NCBI GenBank assembly: GCA_964247295.1
Contig: CAXTTV010000001.1
Location: forward strand, 12,332-76,331
Reading direction: 5' to 3'
DNA length: 64,000 nt
DNA from: CAXTTV01 sp964247295
Lineage (GTDB): Bacteria > Chloroflexota > Ktedonobacteria > Ktedonobacterales > Ktedonobacteraceae
Made by a program: the position numbers and the translations under genes. Position 1 is the first letter of the stretch, and each line of letters opens with the position of its first letter. Shown here one piece after another: positions 51,247 to 58,261 of this stretch. The notes under the pieces are model-generated. The model did not search any database. It saw only the letters and a list, made by a program, of their open reading frames with translations, and was not told the DNA's origin.

Positions 51247-52365
51247 ATGACGAATAGTTACAAGCCGGACGAGATACCGAATTTTTCAGGCCAGCAAAGA
51301 CAGGAGAAGCGATCTCTTTTTGAAGGCTGGTATCGTTTAACCGCGCCTCCTCGGGAGGGGCCAAAATCAACTTCAAAGGAACGGGATGTAGCCAGAAGGG
51401 GTAGGCTTGCCAGTATTATTCTTTTACTTTTAACTTTCTTTAGTCTGCTAGTTGCGCCCCTCGTTTTTTCTATGGGCAACCCTTTTAGCACTATTACTCA
51501 CATCATCTCGATTGTATCGAATATTACAGCTCTATTCTTAAATCGGCGAGGCAAAGTAGCAGGAGCTGGCATCGTGGTTGTAATCTCAATTACCCTTAGT
51601 TTAACCTCTACAATGGTGGCACCAGGAGCGAAGATTAACGCTACCAATCTTTTTACATTAGATCTCCTGGTTCTCCCGGAATTAATAACGGTATCCTTGC
51701 TTCCAGTCTATTACGTTTTTGTCGACGCAATCTTTAACAGTATTTTTGTGGTGATATGTCTTTTCTTCTTGCCTTATAGCGCTGATCTTCAGCAATTGTT
51801 GCGTGGTTCTAGTCAGCGTATTATTTTTCCATTGCCCATTATTCTTTTCATATTGGTCGCGATTGTCGCGTTCTTATGGGTACGAAGCGCAACCGAGGCT
51901 TTGCAGAGGGCGGATCAGGCGGAAGAGATCATCAGATTAGAGCAGAGAGAGCGAGAGAGACAGCAGCAAGAGATTACGCAGAAGCGAGAATTAGATCATG
52001 GAGTTCAGCAGATCCTTCATACGCATATACAAATAGCGAATGGTCATTTTGACGCCAGAGCCCCGCTTAATCAAGATAATGTTTTGTGGCAGGTTGCATT
52101 CTCGCTGAACAACTTATTGGCTCGCATGCAGGGATATGGACAATTAGACATAGAGATGAAACGAGCGAAAATGCAAGCCACCGAACTCGTAGATCAGGTA
52201 CAGACTGCCAAGTATCGTCAGACGTTTATGCACATGCAGAGGCGAGACACTTTTCTAGACGAATTAGCAAAGGAACTTAATCATACCTGCGTGATTGTAC
52301 CCAGACAATCTCCTATAAATAAATCAGATGGGCGATCGCCTTCAACAGATCCTTCTAATAGATAA
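51247..52365 (+). CDS. Membrane sensor-like protein with HAMP-like segment, no kinase domain
   Basis: 372 residues. The N-terminal part is hydrophilic. Four or five hydrophobic segments follow between about residues 55 and 215 (SIILLLLTFFSLLVAPLVFS, IFPLPIILFILVAIVAFLWV). A coiled-coil (RADQAEEIIRLEQRERERQQ) leads to a HAMP-like region (HTHIQIANGHFDARAPLNQD, VAFSLNNLLARMQG) and a short helical tail. Such N-terminal halves belong to membrane histidine kinases or cyclases, but catalytic domains are missing and the gene ends cleanly. It might act through a partner. I prefer ATG 51247, 11 bases after AGGAG. Confidence 0.65.
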   Translation: MTNSYKPDEIPNFSGQQRQEKRSLFEGWYRLTAPPREGPKSTSKERDVARRGRLASIILLLLTFFSLLVAPLVFSMGNPFSTITHIISIVSNITALFLNRRGKVAGAGIVVVISITLSLTSTMVAPGAKINATNLFTLDLLVLPELITVSLLPVYYVFVDAIFNSIFVVICLFFLPYSADLQQLLRGSSQRIIFPLPIILFILVAIVAFLWVRSATEALQRADQAEEIIRLEQRERERQQQEITQKRELDHGVQQILHTHIQIANGHFDARAPLNQDNVLWQVAFSLNNLLARMQGYGQLDIEMKRAKMQATELVDQVQTAKYRQTFMHMQRRDTFLDELAKELNHTCVIVPRQSPINKSDGRSPSTDPSNR

Positions 52366-52431
52366 ACGCTCCACAAGATATCCAGGGAAAATCATGCACC
52401 CCCATAAAAGTGGGAAGTCGCTTGTGATCGG

Positions 52432-52460
52432 CTTTCCGCATGAGAGTTGGTCGCGGAAAG
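52432..52460 (+). repeat. Inverted repeat downstream of the sensor-like gene
   Basis: CTTTCCGC (52432-52439) and GCGGAAAG (52453-52460) are perfect 8-bp arms with a 13-base loop and no following T-run. It may be a transcript end or processing site. Confidence 0.35.
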
Positions 52461-52489
52461 TTGCTGTTGTAGTATAAAGCTTAAGGTAT

Positions 52490-52535
52490 AAAAAAAGAGA
52501 AGAACGATACATTTAAGATCGTCTCCTCTTTTTAT
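52490..52535 (-). terminator. Terminator of the PAC2 gene
   Basis: On the minus strand AAAAAGAGGAGACGAT pairs with ATCGTTCTTCTCTTTTT (one bulge) and ends in a T-run. It lies just after the PAC2 stop. Confidence 0.7.
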
Positions 52536-52551
52536 TGGGCTCGAAATGTGT

Positions 52552-53514
52552 TTACTCCTGCTCATCATCGGATGATTGTGAGCCATTCTCACGTTGTTGT
52601 CTAAGCAGTTCCTCCACACCACGGATCAAAGACTCAGCGCTTGGAAGAGGGCCGCTATTCATCTTTTGCTCGGAACGAGAGAACAGATCAATCTCATCGT
52701 CATCATCGTCATCATCGCTCTCTTCAATCCCATTCTCCAATTGCTCCTCAAGTTTACGTACATACGCGCTAGCTTCGGGATCGCGAGCCACCAGAGCCGT
52801 AATCTGCTCCTCGAAGCGGCTAGCATCGCTCTGGATCTCATGCAAGTCCACCTCTAGAGAAAGGAGAGTATTAATATAAGTGAGAAGAGCCGCAGTCACC
52901 TTAATATTTGGAGTTGCCGCCAGATAGTGGGGCGCGGAGGCCCAGAGGCTAGCGACTGGAATGTGGGCCTGGTCACAGGCGTCCTGGAGGATACCAACCA
53001 TACCAGTTGGGCCTTCATAGCGAGAGTGATGGACATCCATCTCAAGTAAGCGATCTTTAAACTCATCATTGGGAGAGGAGCCGCTCACAGGAACATTCAT
53101 TGAATGGGGAACATCGGCCAAAAGCGCGCCAAGCAGGATCACCTCTGAAACGGCATACTGCGTACAGACTTCCATAAAATGGCTTGTGAAGGCTCGCCAT
53201 TTTAGTTGAGGTTCGACCCCGATATAGAGAATGATATCGCGTTCCATCTCGGGCATCTCGTAATAATAAAAATGGTTTGAGGGCCAGACAATCGACCGCT
53301 GAACGCCATCCACAAGCTTGATAGTAGGTCGTGTCTCTGTAAAGACAAAAAACTCCTCTGGATCAATCTCCGCAAGTTTGGTGGGCTTCCATCTGTCGAT
53401 CAGGAATTTTATCGCAGTGGTTGCTGCATCGGCAGCATCATTCCAACCGGCAAACGCGGCAATCACAACAGGTTTTCGTAGTTGTGGCTGCTCGTGGTAT
53501 GTAACTGCTGTCAT
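52552..53514 (-). CDS. PAC2-family protein (proteasome assembly chaperone-like)
   Basis: 320 residues. The family core KPVVIAAFAGWNDAADAATTA, FTETRPTIKLVDGVQRSI, DIILYIGVEPQLKWRAFTSH, EVILLGALLADVPHSMNVPV and GPTGMVGILQDACDQAHIPV matches the PAC2 family found in Actinobacteria, Chloroflexota and archaea, where it resembles a eukaryotic 20S assembly chaperone. No proteasome gene is adjacent. The C-terminal 70 residues are an added charged tail with a run of aspartates (ESDDDDDDDEID) encoded by repeated GAT/GAC codons at about 52695-52725. Start at ATG 53514-53512. Confidence 0.85.
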   Translation of the reverse strand: MTAVTYHEQPQLRKPVVIAAFAGWNDAADAATTAIKFLIDRWKPTKLAEIDPEEFFVFTETRPTIKLVDGVQRSIVWPSNHFYYYEMPEMERDIILYIGVEPQLKWRAFTSHFMEVCTQYAVSEVILLGALLADVPHSMNVPVSGSSPNDEFKDRLLEMDVHHSRYEGPTGMVGILQDACDQAHIPVASLWASAPHYLAATPNIKVTAALLTYINTLLSLEVDLHEIQSDASRFEEQITALVARDPEASAYVRKLEEQLENGIEESDDDDDDDEIDLFSRSEQKMNSGPLPSAESLIRGVEELLRQQRENGSQSSDDEQE

Positions 53515-53914
53515 GATTTTTTCAAGTCCGCCTTCCCATCGTAGTAATAGAATAGTAGCCAGTGATCTATAAAGTATGGGACTCTGTATCTGGCGTCTAT
53601 CCCTGTGGCCCCATCCACGCGTTTCCCATCGGCAAGCAGGCGTTCTTCCTTCAAGGTTATACGATTTTTGGTATTCAAATGAACTTGATAGACGGTTGTA
53701 TACACGTTATTATTGTATCACATACCATGGCCACAGGAAGCCCCGCGCTCTTCAAGACAGGGCTATTTCCTGCTCTTCTTCTACCACCTGGGGTGGCGAG
53801 AAAGAGGGGGAGAGATGAGCGGGGATTGTTCTCACCCGTGAGACCTGCTCCGCAACCCGCCAGGGGTTTGCCAGCCTCACCCCATGAGACTCTGTCCCTG
53901 GACCCCATTTCTTC
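53515..53914. other. Intergenic region with a GC-rich repeat-like block
   Basis: The 400-base spacer between the PAC2 and nucleotidyltransferase genes, both on the minus strand. The first half is ordinary; a 64-codon frame ending in an ATGA overlap with PAC2 is not convincing. The second half is a GC- and purine-biased block, listed separately. Confidence 0.5.
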
Positions 53915-53915
53915 T
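53780..53915 (-). repeat. Probable dispersed intergenic repeat, degenerate copy
   Basis: Read on the minus strand, this GC-rich block runs GGGGTCCAGGGACAG, CCCCTGGCGGGTTGCGGAG, GGTCTCACGGGTGAGAAC, CCCCGC, ending in CCCCCTCTTTCTCGCC. It resembles, from memory, the abundant intergenic repeats (GGGTCCAGGGG...CCCCTGGCGGG) common in large Chloroflexota and Actinobacteria genomes. Only one copy is in this window, so repetition cannot be shown here. The composition contrasts clearly with neighbouring spacers. Confidence 0.35.
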
Positions 53916-54769
53916 TAAAATGAAATGGCCCTGCTCTCAAGCCGGGTTTTTGACAGATGGTGAGTATGTATGGGGTGAAACTCTTCCGCGACTTCATACC
54001 AGGGGACGTGTCTGCCGATAATTGAGCGGAGCCGCCATCGCCATGTTTTGGGATGGAGCTCGATCGCCATTTTCGTTTGTTGAATGCGTTCTCTCGCAAG
54101 TGCTGCCTGCTCTGATGAGAGCCTCTGATAGGCGGAAGCATATAGCTTACTGAGATTATCGAGGGCCGTTGTATGCCAGCCCCAATGCCGACTACAGGTT
54201 GTTACAATCAAAGAAAGGTCCAGTTGTTGGCCTGGATCTGAAGGGCTGATTACCGGCTCAAAGTTGAGGAAAAAGGTCAGAAGGTCCAGGATATCTTTTG
54301 AGCGAAGTGTACTGACCTGAATTTTTGTGAGAAGCAGATCTGCTGGACTGATTGTCAGGGGATGGAGGCGGAGGCGGGGCTCAATATTCAGAGTCTGACC
54401 CATGCTAAAGGAACTAAGGAACACATCCAGGTAGCGATAGCGAGCCTTATCAAAAAAGACGAGGCGATGCTCGCCATGAAGGACATTGAAATGATGGTCG
54501 GAGCGATAGCCGATCCGCTCGCAGAAATGTTGGATTTGAAGCCCCTGTTTGCGCGAGGCCATCAGATCGATATCAGAGTAGGATCGGTGCCCTGGAGAAT
54601 CGGGTGTGTTAGCGTAAGTGCAACGTAAGCCAATAGCGGTCCCGCCCAGTGCTCGGAGAATCAAGCCCTGTTGTTGTGAGGTCATAATGATACGTCTGGC
54701 CTCAGCAGTGGGATCATCCAGGGAAAGGCAATGCTCAATTTTTGATTCGGGTGCGTAATACTTCTGCAT
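53915..54769 (-). CDS. AbiEii-like nucleotidyltransferase
   Basis: 284 residues. The polymerase-beta-like nucleotidyltransferase core is GGTAIGLRCT with the metal aspartates in SYSDIDLMAS, followed by YLDVFLSSFSMG. TISPADLLLTKIQVSTLRSKDILDLLTFFL is the conserved K-x(n)-KDxxDL region of AbiEii/DUF1814 and related proteins. In type IV systems AbiEii is a toxin that modifies tRNA or GTP, paired with an AbiEi antitoxin. No antitoxin-like winged-helix gene is adjacent, so it may instead be a house-keeping or antibiotic-modifying relative. Start at ATG 54769-54767; the ribosome site is weak. Confidence 0.75.
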   Translation of the reverse strand: MQKYYAPESKIEHCLSLDDPTAEARRIIMTSQQQGLILRALGGTAIGLRCTYANTPDSPGHRSYSDIDLMASRKQGLQIQHFCERIGYRSDHHFNVLHGEHRLVFFDKARYRYLDVFLSSFSMGQTLNIEPRLRLHPLTISPADLLLTKIQVSTLRSKDILDLLTFFLNFEPVISPSDPGQQLDLSLIVTTCSRHWGWHTTALDNLSKLYASAYQRLSSEQAALARERIQQTKMAIELHPKTWRWRLRSIIGRHVPWYEVAEEFHPIHTHHLSKTRLESRAISF

Positions 54770-54914
54770 GTTCAGCCCTGCTTACTCTATTGTTTACATA
54801 TAGATAAAAAGATTCTTTTAACTTTGTATTTTTGGACGCCCTATATTTCATTGTACTTGTCGGAAAAAGTAGTTTTGGTATTCCAGTCTGACTTTGAATG
54901 GAAACTGGATGGTA

Positions 54915-54943
54915 TTGACGGTTGATTTTCGTCCTTCTATACT
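54915..54943 (+). promoter_or_regulatory. Sigma-A promoter for a leaderless rluA-type transcript
   Basis: TTGACG (54915-54920), an exact 17-base spacer and TATACT (54938-54943). Only 7 bases separate the -10 from ATG 54951, so transcription would begin at or next to the start codon. No Shine-Dalgarno sequence precedes that ATG, consistent with leaderless translation. Confidence 0.65.
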
Positions 54944-54950
54944 TGCGGGT

Positions 54951-55871
54951 ATGGAACTCAAGGATATTGTTATACTTTACCAGGATCATCATCTGCTGAT
55001 TGTGAATAAGCCAGCGGGTGTAGTGATCCATCCAACGTATAAGCATACAGATGGACAGACGCTCTGGGATCATCTGCTGCTTTATCTGCAAGAGCAGGGG
55101 GGAGATGATTGGACGCCTCCAGATCTACCAGATGATCCACAATGGGCCGGGGCTCCGGAAGCGATTCGCCAGATGTTGAGAGAGAAGCGGGTAGAGCAGC
55201 AGTGGAAAGAGGAAGGTTTGTTGCCTCGGCCCTGCCTGCTTCATCGTTTGGATAAAGATACTTCCGGAGTGGTAGCGCTGGCGCGAACCGAGAAAGCGCG
55301 GAGGCATATTAGTAATCAATTTCATCGCCACACTATTGAGAAGCGATACCTGGCAGTGATCGCGCATGGAGCACCGGAATGGGCTCACCCGCGAGCAGAT
55401 TTTCACATGAGTTTGCCGGATGGAGCAATGCTTTCCGCGCCTGTCGATCTTGAGCCCTATTTAAGAAAACCGGAAAGTCATCTAGTCCTTGATGGAGCCT
55501 TACAGAGAGATCCAGATGATCGCCGACGGTGTATTGTGGGACCAGATGGGCAACATGCCGTAACCCGGTGTCGAGTGCTCATCGCCTCAGATCGGTATAC
55601 CTTATTGGAAGTGTTACCCGTAACCGGGAGAACCCACCAGATTCGTGGGCATCTAGCGGCTCTGGGCTATGCGATCGTTGGAGATCCTGTCTATGGGGTA
55701 CCAGAGCAAGCAGAGGGATTGAAGCGCCAATTTTTGCATGCCGCCAGCTTACGCTTAACCATGTATCCCGGACAGCAATTCTCTACATTCAAAGCGCCGC
55801 TCTCACCAGATTTGTTAGAGTGGTTAGAGCGGCATTTTTCCATAGCATCAGGAGTTTTCAATGCGGAATAG
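54951..55871 (+). CDS. RluA-family pseudouridine synthase
   Basis: 306 residues from ATG 54951. The catalytic motif is HRLDKDTSGVVALARTEKA, with the aspartate in the RluA HRLDxxTSG. The N-terminus has YQDHHLLIVNKPAGVVIHPT, and the C-terminal half has EVLPVTGRTHQIRGHLAALG and IVGDPVYG, all standard. An insertion of about 60 residues (ending LREKRVEQQWKEEGLLPRP) lies before the catalytic motif. It isomerises uridines in rRNA or tRNA; the target cannot be read from sequence. The start is set by the promoter immediately upstream; ATG 54909 in frame would lie inside or before it. Its end overlaps the next gene. Confidence 0.88.
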   Translation: MELKDIVILYQDHHLLIVNKPAGVVIHPTYKHTDGQTLWDHLLLYLQEQGGDDWTPPDLPDDPQWAGAPEAIRQMLREKRVEQQWKEEGLLPRPCLLHRLDKDTSGVVALARTEKARRHISNQFHRHTIEKRYLAVIAHGAPEWAHPRADFHMSLPDGAMLSAPVDLEPYLRKPESHLVLDGALQRDPDDRRRCIVGPDGQHAVTRCRVLIASDRYTLLEVLPVTGRTHQIRGHLAALGYAIVGDPVYGVPEQAEGLKRQFLHAASLRLTMYPGQQFSTFKAPLSPDLLEWLERHFSIASGVFNAE

Positions 55872-56436
55872 TACGTATCCAGCCGATACCGGTCCATATG
55901 CTCAACTGAGTGACGCCGATAAAAAGAAGCGGCTGGATGCCATGGTACGCGTCTGGCAGAGGGAAATGGAGCGGCGTTTTGGCAAGGAGCCGTATCGAGA
56001 GTTTATCAGTTCGCTTGGCCTGGATGAGTATCGGTATGCAGTCGTGCTGCGTTTCCCTGAATGGGATCGGAGAGCCGTGATTGGTCAGGTAGTCAGCCTA
56101 CAAAGATCTCTAGAGGCTGGAGCTCCGGAAGATCCCGCGATCTTTAGTTGGTGGAAGCATGATCCACTGCTTGTACAATTGCCGGATTGGAAAAGGCAGT
56201 TACCAGCCGAGAACGTCTTCAATATTCAGGTCCGTTTAACACCTGGAGGATTGGGAGAGGGGAGTCGGTGGGCGGTTGCGATGCCGAAAGAGTTTATCCC
56301 GCGTTACCGGCCAGGTTGGCCGCGCCAGAAAGACTGGGTAGAGTGGACCAACACCTTTGATTGGATCTCAGTCGCCGTAGGCTTTATCCGGATAATGTTG
56401 GACGCGTTAGAGGCTCAGCGTTCAGAGCAGAAATAG
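55861..56436 (+). CDS. Uncharacterised protein translationally coupled to the pseudouridine synthase
   Basis: 191 residues. ATG 55861 lies inside the last codons of the pseudouridine synthase gene (11-base overlap) with AGGAG 7 bases upstream, so the two are coupled. The protein is soluble, rich in Trp, Arg and Glu (MVRVWQREMERRFGKEPYRE, ALVLRFPEWDRR-type segments, FSWWKHDPLLVQLPDW). I do not recognise a family; it has no signal peptide or membrane segment. It is convergent with the selenoprotein gene, 11 bases away. Confidence 0.75.
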   Translation: MRNSTYPADTGPYAQLSDADKKKRLDAMVRVWQREMERRFGKEPYREFISSLGLDEYRYAVVLRFPEWDRRAVIGQVVSLQRSLEAGAPEDPAIFSWWKHDPLLVQLPDWKRQLPAENVFNIQVRLTPGGLGEGSRWAVAMPKEFIPRYRPGWPRQKDWVEWTNTFDWISVAVGFIRIMLDALEAQRSEQK

Positions 56437-56447
56437 CTATGGACTCA

Positions 56448-57209
56448 TCAGTTATCGTTAGAGAAGGACGAGAATACAGGAAAGTTGGAGAGTGGGAGGA
56501 GGTTAAAAGCTGCTTGCATAATTTTGGATTGCAAGGAAGGATTATGAGGCTGACCGAGAGGGTAGCCTAGAGGAAAAGGGACAAAAAGAGCTCTGGATGG
56601 TTTGATAACCTGCGTAACCTCACGTAAGAGAGAAATGGAGACGCATGCGATGCCTTGAGCTTCCAGGACACGTTGGATCAACCCCACGGATTGATTGCAC
56701 ATAGGTCAGACGGGAGTAAGAAACGCGACATCGACAGCCTCGGCTTTCATGAATTGAGCGACTTGGGGGGCTGACTCCTTCATCAATTTACGAGGGCCAA
56801 CGATCGAGCCCATAAAACTATAATGGAAGTCAGCCACCTGCCCGATCTCGCCCCGTTGCTGAGCCTCATGGAGGCGATCAAGAGGCATCACCAGATTGCG
56901 ATCCTGAAGGATACCCGTTTGATCGAAGGACCAGCTTCGGTGGTGCATCTGAAGCAACTGAGGGGAGATAGAGCCAGGAAAGCGACGAAAGGAACTGTCA
57001 CCCAAACGGTTGTGTGTATCGAAAGGAGGCTGATCGGGCAGGCTTAGACCGGCAGTTGTAACCAGGGCGACCCGAGATTGAGCGAGAGGTTTTGCCAGAG
57101 GAGAGATCATCGTGGATTTGTGATCGCTGGCACGCGGTGCGTAGTGGTGGAAGGGGTAGCTTTTTAGAAAAAGGCGTTCCGTCAGATCGATTTCGTTTAG
57201 TTCAGCCAT
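56448..57209 (-). CDS. Selenoprotein-B-like reductase (GrdB/PrdB-related) with in-frame UGA read as selenocysteine
   Basis: From ATG 57209-57207 the frame runs 167 codons to TGA (56706-56708) and then continues in the same frame for 85 codons to TAA at 56448. Reading TGA as Sec gives a 253-residue protein with a UxxC motif, U168-P-M-C171, in VAFLTPV-U-PMCNQSVGLIQR. Related glycine/betaine/sarcosine/D-proline reductase selenoprotein B family members have U or C here, and the downstream part (SLLREVTQVIKPSRALFVPF, PLGYPLGQP) matches conserved family regions. The N-terminal part has VALVTTAGL and DVAFLTPV. A SECIS-like hairpin follows the UGA (56677-56695). The substrate is unknown; a stand-alone oxidoreductase role is inferred. 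It follows the deacetylase gene across a hairpin. Confidence 0.8.
56677..56695 (-). promoter_or_regulatory. SECIS-like hairpin downstream of the UGA codon
   Basis: On the minus strand AUCAAUCC pairs with GGGUUGAU (8 bp including one G-U) around a GUG loop. The loop starts 19 nucleotides after the UGA and its first base is G. Bacterial SECIS models require an apical loop about 16-37 nucleotides after UGA with a G in its first two positions, so it fits. The hairpin lies within the coding sequence, as expected in bacteria. Confidence 0.7.
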
Positions 57210-57234
57210 AGCAACGATCCCCCTGTATACCTGG

Positions 57235-57272
57235 TATACTGTCTGAAAATACGAGTACTTTCAGACAGTATA
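57235..57272. repeat. Perfect 14-bp inverted repeat between deacetylase and selenoprotein genes
   Basis: TATACTGTCTGAAA (57235-57248) and TTTCAGACAGTATA (57259-57272) surround a 10-base loop, with a second small dyad GTATAC-CTG-GTATAC overlapping at 57225-57239. On the minus strand it sits between the deacetylase stop and the selenoprotein ribosome site and has no T-run after it. It could be a terminator with regulated read-through or a protein-binding operator. Confidence 0.55.
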
Positions 57273-57274
57273 GC

Positions 57275-58261
57275 CTATTTTTTTCCATCTTTGTTAACTG
57301 GCATATCATTAACTGGAGTGGGGAAGATTGCGGCATCGCCCGCAGTCTTTGGTTTAACAATACCGTCAGGGGTAGGAGTAGGGGCCGCCTTGCCTTTAGG
57401 TACATACTTCATATGATCCATCATATCTTGAAGCGGAACAATCTTGTACCCCTGTCCCTGAAGCCATTCAATAATGGTTGGGAGGGTTTCAATGGTCTGG
57501 CTCCGATTGCCTCCGCCATCATGCATGAGAATGATGCCGCCATTGGTCGTCTCATTTTCCACCGTATTGATAATAGATTGTGTGCCGGGCGTAGACCAAT
57601 CGCGAGAGGCGTTATTCCAGATAACTGTTGAGAGGTGCTGACTTTTCGCATTGCTAAGCACAGCTTGATTGAAAGCTCCATAAGGTGGACGAAAAAGTGT
57701 GGGCCGAACCTTCGTAATCTTCTCCAGGGCATCAGAGGTTTTTTGTAACTGTTGAGCGATCTCATCCGAAGTAAGAGCTGTCAGATCGGCATGAATCCAG
57801 GTATGGTTGCCGACCACATGGCCCTCAGCCATCTCTTCTTTAACCAGATCCGCATTATTGACCACCTGACTGCCAATGCAAAAGAACGTGGCATGAACCT
57901 TATAGCGCTGGAGAATACTCAGGATCTGGGGGGTGTAGGTAGGATTTGGGCCGTCATCAAAGGTTAACGCTACCTCTTTTAAGTAGGAGTTGCCATAATA
58001 AAGAAGAGGGACTGATGTATGTGGGATTGGTGTAGGCGTAGGGTGAAGCCGTTTAATCTCAATCTCAGAGGTCAGATAGGCATGAGGGGCTGAGATTCGT
58101 GTTGAGGCCGCATTCTGACTATCGATCATAATCCAACTAACGGCAGCGACAACCAGGACCAAAATACCGACCATAGTAATGAGTGTATAACGCATGGTTT
58201 TGCTGCGTTTTTGCCCTGGTGATCCAACTAATGCCGGAGCTTGAAAGTTTTGCATACCCAT
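57275..58261 (-). CDS. Membrane-anchored polysaccharide deacetylase (NodB homology domain, CE4)
   Basis: 328 residues. A hydrophobic signal anchor (YTLITMVGILVLVVAAVSWIM) is followed by an extracytoplasmic linker and the CE4 domain: VALTFDDGPNPTYTPQILSI, HATFFCIGSQVVNNADLVKEEM, VGNHTWIHADLTAL with the metal-binding H-x3-H, FRPPYGAFNQAVL, VIWNNASRDW and GGIILMHDGGGNR. It deacetylates N-acetylglucosamine residues of peptidoglycan or another surface polysaccharide. The C-terminal tail is Pro/Thr/Lys-rich (GKAAPTPTPDGIVKPK), likely a wall-spanning extension. ATG at 58261 or 58255. It may be cotranscribed with the selenoprotein gene. Confidence 0.92.
   Translation of the reverse strand: MGMQNFQAPALVGSPGQKRSKTMRYTLITMVGILVLVVAAVSWIMIDSQNAASTRISAPHAYLTSEIEIKRLHPTPTPIPHTSVPLLYYGNSYLKEVALTFDDGPNPTYTPQILSILQRYKVHATFFCIGSQVVNNADLVKEEMAEGHVVGNHTWIHADLTALTSDEIAQQLQKTSDALEKITKVRPTLFRPPYGAFNQAVLSNAKSQHLSTVIWNNASRDWSTPGTQSIINTVENETTNGGIILMHDGGGNRSQTIETLPTIIEWLQGQGYKIVPLQDMMDHMKYVPKGKAAPTPTPDGIVKPKTAGDAAIFPTPVNDMPVNKDGKK

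Noticed and set aside
53511..53705. A 64-codon minus-strand frame (GTG start) whose TGA overlaps the PAC2 ATG as ATGA.
   Set aside because: The overlap looks attractive, but there is no ribosome site for it, and the translated sequence shows no recognisable fold or family. Chance is as likely.
53562..53918. Plus-strand open frames of up to 118 codons in the spacer between the PAC2 and nucleotidyltransferase genes.
   Set aside because: They run through the GC-rich repeat-like block, have no ribosome site and give Pro/Arg-rich sequence without family resemblance.
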